A stretch of 64,000 nucleotides of DNA from Ciona intestinalis (lineage: Eukaryota; Chordata; Ascidiacea; Phlebobranchia; Cionidae), in the NCBI RefSeq assembly GCF_000224145.3, contig NW_004190413.2, forward strand, positions 17,401 through 81,400, in the 5' to 3' direction. This document shows positions 61,401 through 64,000 of the stretch, in pieces. The position numbers and the translations under genes are program-made. How positions within the stretch are numbered: position 1 is the stretch's first letter; each line of letters opens with the position of its first letter. The notes under the pieces were generated by a model, which searched no databases, was not told the origin of the DNA, and saw nothing but the letters and a program-made list of their open reading frames with translations.

Positions 61401-63357
61401 AACACTGTAAAACTCTTTACAAACCGCTTCTAATCGTCATAAAAACAACCAAACCTTTTCAAAAATTGAATATCAAACATAAGTCAAATAAAGACCTTTA
61501 AAAATTAGGTAATAACGTACACGTATGGGTATAAATGGTCCGCTGTCCACGCGGGTGTATATATGCAATAAATCCTAGGTATGCGTCCTTGTATAATTGT
61601 GTTCTTGTGTAAGACACATTAATCCAACAATAATGAGTTGAAGTACGGATGTGGAGTGAGATAAAATGTAAAAAGTATTTATAATAGTATAACTTCTTAT
61701 TCAAGTAACTTCTGGAATATAACTTCTTATTCAAGTTTACTTCACCACAACGTCCTGAAAACTGCCACAAAAACGATCAGAAATATATAACGCATAACGT
61801 ACCGGAGTTAAGGTTCGATATTTGTTCGGAGTGATTGTTGGTGGATTATTATTCATCTCATGGGAGGGACTTTGTTGCGATCCATAGAATGAATGTTTGT
61901 TTAAAGCTGGAAAAACATATTTAATAAAAAAAACAACTTCAAGTTTAATTGCAACTGATGTACTGGATAACAAAAAAAAAGTTTTATAATAAATATTATG
62001 GGCTAATGTCAAATATTTATCAAATATAGAAATATCATTGCAGGCTTGATCTTCGTTGCTGCTACTTTAGTAGAAGTTGATTTAACTCTGCAATAACAAG
62101 AATTCTCCGGCAATAAAGTACTATATCAGAAGACAGGACTAGTTTTACCTAAAAGTATTATAAATCATTTATATTTCTATGAATGCAACTAAAATTCCAG
62201 GACTTATTTCCATTGCATCTGCTGTAAGACTTGAATAGAATGAGCTTCATTATAAATATATAACAGATTAAACTTTATTCAAGAAACAATATTTACTTTT
62301 ATTCCATTGGGCTTCGGGCGAAGTATTTTCTTTTCCATCCTCGTTTGGTGATCGAGGTGAAACACGAAGCTCCGATTTCGCCTTCCTATAATAGCCATTA
62401 TGACATCATTATAATTTGATTGTTGTATAATAATGCTGGCACAAGTGGGATTATTTACCAGCACCAGGATCATTGCGCTTTATTATAAACTACATATTAA
62501 CGAAACAATAAAATGACAAAGTGCATTTAATATTTTAATGTAGAAGTAGGTCAGTCAGTTTTTTAAAGGAATGTTGTCGCCCAAACATATAAACTCCCTC
62601 AGTACCCGGCATTGAACCCGGTATCCTTGGGTTATGATGCAGGTGTCTAACCACTAAGCCACGATGCCAAACAAAGACAAACCCAATTAAAGAACCTTAA
62701 TTAATATGGAATTGACAAAGTGTATTTATTATTCAATGTAGAAATTTTTAAGTTAGCTTTTAAAAGCAATGTTTGTTAATACCTAAGGAAACATAGGCTT
62801 ATCCGCATCAAGCATTGAACCGAACTCAGCTAAAAAACCTTAATATGTTTACATTATAATAATCAACTCACCGAAAATCTTTCAGAGATTTAGACGACAG
62901 AGTAGTTGGAGTGATTTGATCTGAAATTAAAAGATTTATAGTTTAAACAAACTCATAAGTCATATTTGATTCATATATATGAAAATGAAAGCCAATTCAT
63001 CATGTATTGTTATAAAAGGTAAAATTATTAACAATTATCATTTTAAAATACAAGTTACTGCTTATTTTTACCAACATTATAAAAAAACTACGGCCTTAGT
63101 GAAGAATCCTCCGGTACATAGCAAAATAGGCTTGTGGAAAGTGTTAGTGATTGGTGGTTAGGGGGTTCGTAGTTAGTGGTTAGTAAATAAGGTGAGAGGA
63201 CTAGCACCAAAACTACATTTTTAGGATGTATTTTGTGCCTTTAAGATAAAAACGGAACATCAAAATAAGTAGTCTTACACGTATTTGTCGTTGGCTGGCG
63301 GCGTCGACTTTCTGGTGACGGTGACCTACAGTTATCGAAGTTGCGTCTTCTCTTCAT
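52461..63357 (-). CDS. USP37: Ubiquitin-specific protease of the USP37/26/29 group, 19 exons, 635 aa
   Basis: Cysteine protease removing ubiquitin from substrates. Exons 5' to 3': 63279-63357, 62872-62920, 62297-62385, 61803-61906, 61240-61307, 60692-60802, 60397-60531, 59664-59784, 59007-59149, 57626-57688, 57126-57260, 56403-56591, 56168-56253, 55799-55926, 54081-54122, 53797-53853, 53452-53502, 53048-53126, 52461-52639; 1908 nt in frame. Cys box GFQNLGNTCYMNS has catalytic C175; QHDAHEF follows at 251-257. A CDKCG zinc pair and LPRVMMMYLKRYSYN come next. The USP fold is split by an insert with Asn repeats and two ubiquitin-interacting-type motifs (FELERAIQLSR 482-492; MILAMQLSMQES 515-526), the USP37 hallmark. 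The His box is GHYVSDV (H578) with YNDEF. A KEN box (61-63, GKENTSP) fits APC/C regulation known for USP37. The N-terminal PH-like domain of human USP37 is absent. A GTATGT at the last HK codons could be an unused donor. Confidence 0.9.
52663..52856. repeat. USP37: 36-bp minisatellite, about five units
   Basis: Units 'tatataccatgtaaaatg' plus 'taatgtatataaatagttta'. The array starts about 25 bp upstream (on the minus strand) of the acceptor of the last USP37 exon. Confidence 0.9.
52860..52935 (-). repeat. Solo copy of the ~96-bp repeat
   Basis: 'ttctgtatgggtgaggtc' and 'gccagagttggcccattacc' match the array unit at 54235-55471. Confidence 0.65.
53138..53390 (+). repeat. ~95-bp repeat next to SINE-like body
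   Basis: 'atcctcgcatgccggggtaa' and 'gtgttctgttttacacacc', then 'tgttcttgggcaagacac' and 'acccagtggtcactaatggg'. This links the two repeat types again. Confidence 0.7.
53920..54022. mobile_element. MITE copy 20, left half
   Basis: GTAGGGTGGGGGAAGATGGG start intact, broken off after 'ctcgggactcccatagaa'. Confidence 0.8.
54235..55471. repeat. USP37: ~96-bp tandem array, about 13 units, in a USP37 intron
   Basis: Unit: 'tatatgggtgaggtcctaca', 'gtgaggcacgccatgggacc', 'tgggatttagaccagagttg', 'gcccattaccccaacattgt'. Variants alternate (tgcaca/tagaca links; accagag/actagag), suggesting multi-unit duplication. Monomers are scattered elsewhere (45740, 52860, 60850, 60960). Confidence 0.95.
55513..55704. 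mobile_element. Palindromic MITE copy 21
   Basis: Full-length copy beside the 96-bp array in the same USP37 intron. Confidence 0.9.
56700..57060. repeat. Intronic sequence with a hAT-like end
   Basis: 'cagtgtttcccaacctttc' at 56755 resembles a hAT terminus. The matching right end was not found. No coding signal was seen here beyond a chance ORF. Confidence 0.35.
57725..57855 (+). repeat. SINE-like element, interrupted by a hAT insertion
   Basis: 'gtgggttcaaagctcgatgc' (B-box-like), 'ctacctttgtggcgtatcc' and 'ttgtctaaattgctagccat'. Its continuation 'agccatatataaaaac' resumes after the hAT element at 58560. Confidence 0.7.
57856..58559. mobile_element. 704-bp non-autonomous hAT-type element with perfect 8-bp target duplication
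   Basis: Termini TAGGGCTGTGGA and TCCACAGCCCTA are perfect inverted repeats. CTAGCCAT occurs on both sides (57848-57855, 58560-58567). Subterminal regions carry many copies of GGTTAACCGGTTAACC in both orientations, as subterminal binding repeats do in hAT elements. No transposase ORF is present. Confidence 0.93.
58575..58970 (-). repeat. Tandem array of the ~95-bp repeat
   Basis: Four units with 'acgtggtaacttgtaag', 'cgaggtgtatgaaacagaac' and 'ccatgcgaggataaataag'. It directly continues the SINE-like copy interrupted by the hAT element. Confidence 0.9.
59439..59626. mobile_element. Palindromic MITE copy 22
   Basis: Right end intact (GTGTCCCGTCTTCCCCCACC); the left end is slightly shortened (GTGGAGAAAGATGGGACA). 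Confidence 0.88.
60845..61075 (-). repeat. Two to three reverse copies of the ~96-bp repeat
   Basis: 'caatgttggggtaatgggcc' and 'ctgtaggacctcacccatat' are the reverse complement of the array unit at 54235-55471. Confidence 0.8.
62570..62672 (-). repeat. SINE-like head, minus orientation
   Basis: 'cattgaacccggtatccttg' and 'gtctaaccactaagccacga' read in reverse as tRNA-like B and A boxes. Confidence 0.55.
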
Positions 63358-64000
63358 TTTAAAAAACTTTCAATATCTCTTATTCGATGCTTTTTCAGCT
63401 ATTATAACAGCTTGTCAAAGAACTCGCGGGACAAAAAAATTGGCGCAAAACATTTCGTAAAATACAAAGTTGGTCGAACTAAAATATGGTCCCACTAATA
63501 ATGTAACCGACAAGCAGTTACATCAAGCCAAAGCCTCAAATTAAAATAACACGCCAAAACATTTATTCCCATGCACGCACTCTAGAAAGCAGCTGTAGGG
63601 CGAACATAAATTATGGCACCGCAGCAGCACGAAAATCCAACACACGAACGGAATATTTGTTGCAGCAAGAGTTTTTTAAATACTGAAGCCACACAGTTGG
63701 CACGCTATGAGGCTTATTCAAATAGAAAATAAAACGGTTAGATAAGAACTTAAAACGACTAACAACCAAAGAATAAGAACCTACCGCTACACAGCTAACA
63801 CTGAAATGAACTAAAAAGACGAGCGCATGGCCAGACGAAACACAAGAAAACCAAGGAATGTAAATTGCAATTAACGGGGAATGTAAGACGCGCGCCGGCA
63901 TCCGCAACGACTAACTTTAAGGAAATTTAGAAATGACGCTGTAGTTTACACACCGGCCCCAAAATGACATGTCCACATTCATTTTCTATAAATATAACGA
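63358..64000. promoter_or_regulatory. Region upstream of USP37 to the window edge
   Basis: The leader and promoter of USP37 should be here. No TATA box at a suitable distance and no further exon were seen. The ORF at 63611-63907 lacks any recognisable domain. Confidence 0.4.

Noticed and set aside
62050..62092. Candidate 23-bp microexon of USP37 between exons 3 and 4
   Set aside because: Exons 62297-62385 and 61803-61906 already join in phase. The candidate has a poor donor and would break the frame.

Overview
This looks like nuclear DNA of a tunicate, most likely a Ciona species. It is AT-rich, with short exons, standard GT-AG introns and chordate-type genes packed closely. It is heavily populated by a small palindromic MITE (about 22 copies in 64 kb), tRNA-related SINE-like pieces, hAT-type miniature elements and many minisatellites. 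The species call is inference: no species-specific gene was checked. Two runs of N (32841-32890 and 42787-42911) show this is an assembled scaffold.

Layout, left to right. 365-425 (-): signal-peptide first exon of a gene running off the left edge. 2832-6246 (-): a 4-exon MKRN2OS-like gene. 8116-10088 (+): an unrecognised secreted Cys-rich protein of 155 aa. 11221-11293 (+): tRNA-Thr(UGU). 12146-15904 (+): an LAPTM4/5-like four-pass membrane protein with a long Pro/Thr repeat in its first lumenal loop. 18139-30475 (+): a complete 23-exon type I diacylglycerol kinase (DGK alpha/beta/gamma class, 840 aa). 30476-33459: satellite-rich DNA with an assembly gap. 33460-49155 (-): a NuMA homologue of at least 23 exons, convergent with the DGK gene. 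50088-50563 (+): a 59-aa secreted peptide precursor, divergent from NuMA. 52461-63357 (-): a 19-exon USP37/26/29-type deubiquitinase of 635 aa.

All multi-exon models were spliced by eye. The reading frame closes across every junction in MKRN2OS, the secreted genes, DGK, USP37 and the readable part of NuMA. The LAPTM-like model has one weak donor (12390). The NuMA C-terminal exon was not found; it may lie in the satellite block or gap to its left. NuMA and USP37 are both cell-division proteins in other animals, but nothing in the sequence shows they are co-regulated here.

The best candidates for new biology are: a NuMA homologue that appears to start without the N-terminal Hook/CH domain and carries a symmetric, skippable exon in the LGN-binding region; the LAPTM-like protein with a mucin-like coding minisatellite; two orphan secreted genes; about 20 perfect TGACGTCA octamers concentrated in the LAPTM-DGK block; and several tiny hAT-type elements with intact 8-bp target duplications, one only 42 bp long inside the NuMA/secreted-peptide divergent promoter region.
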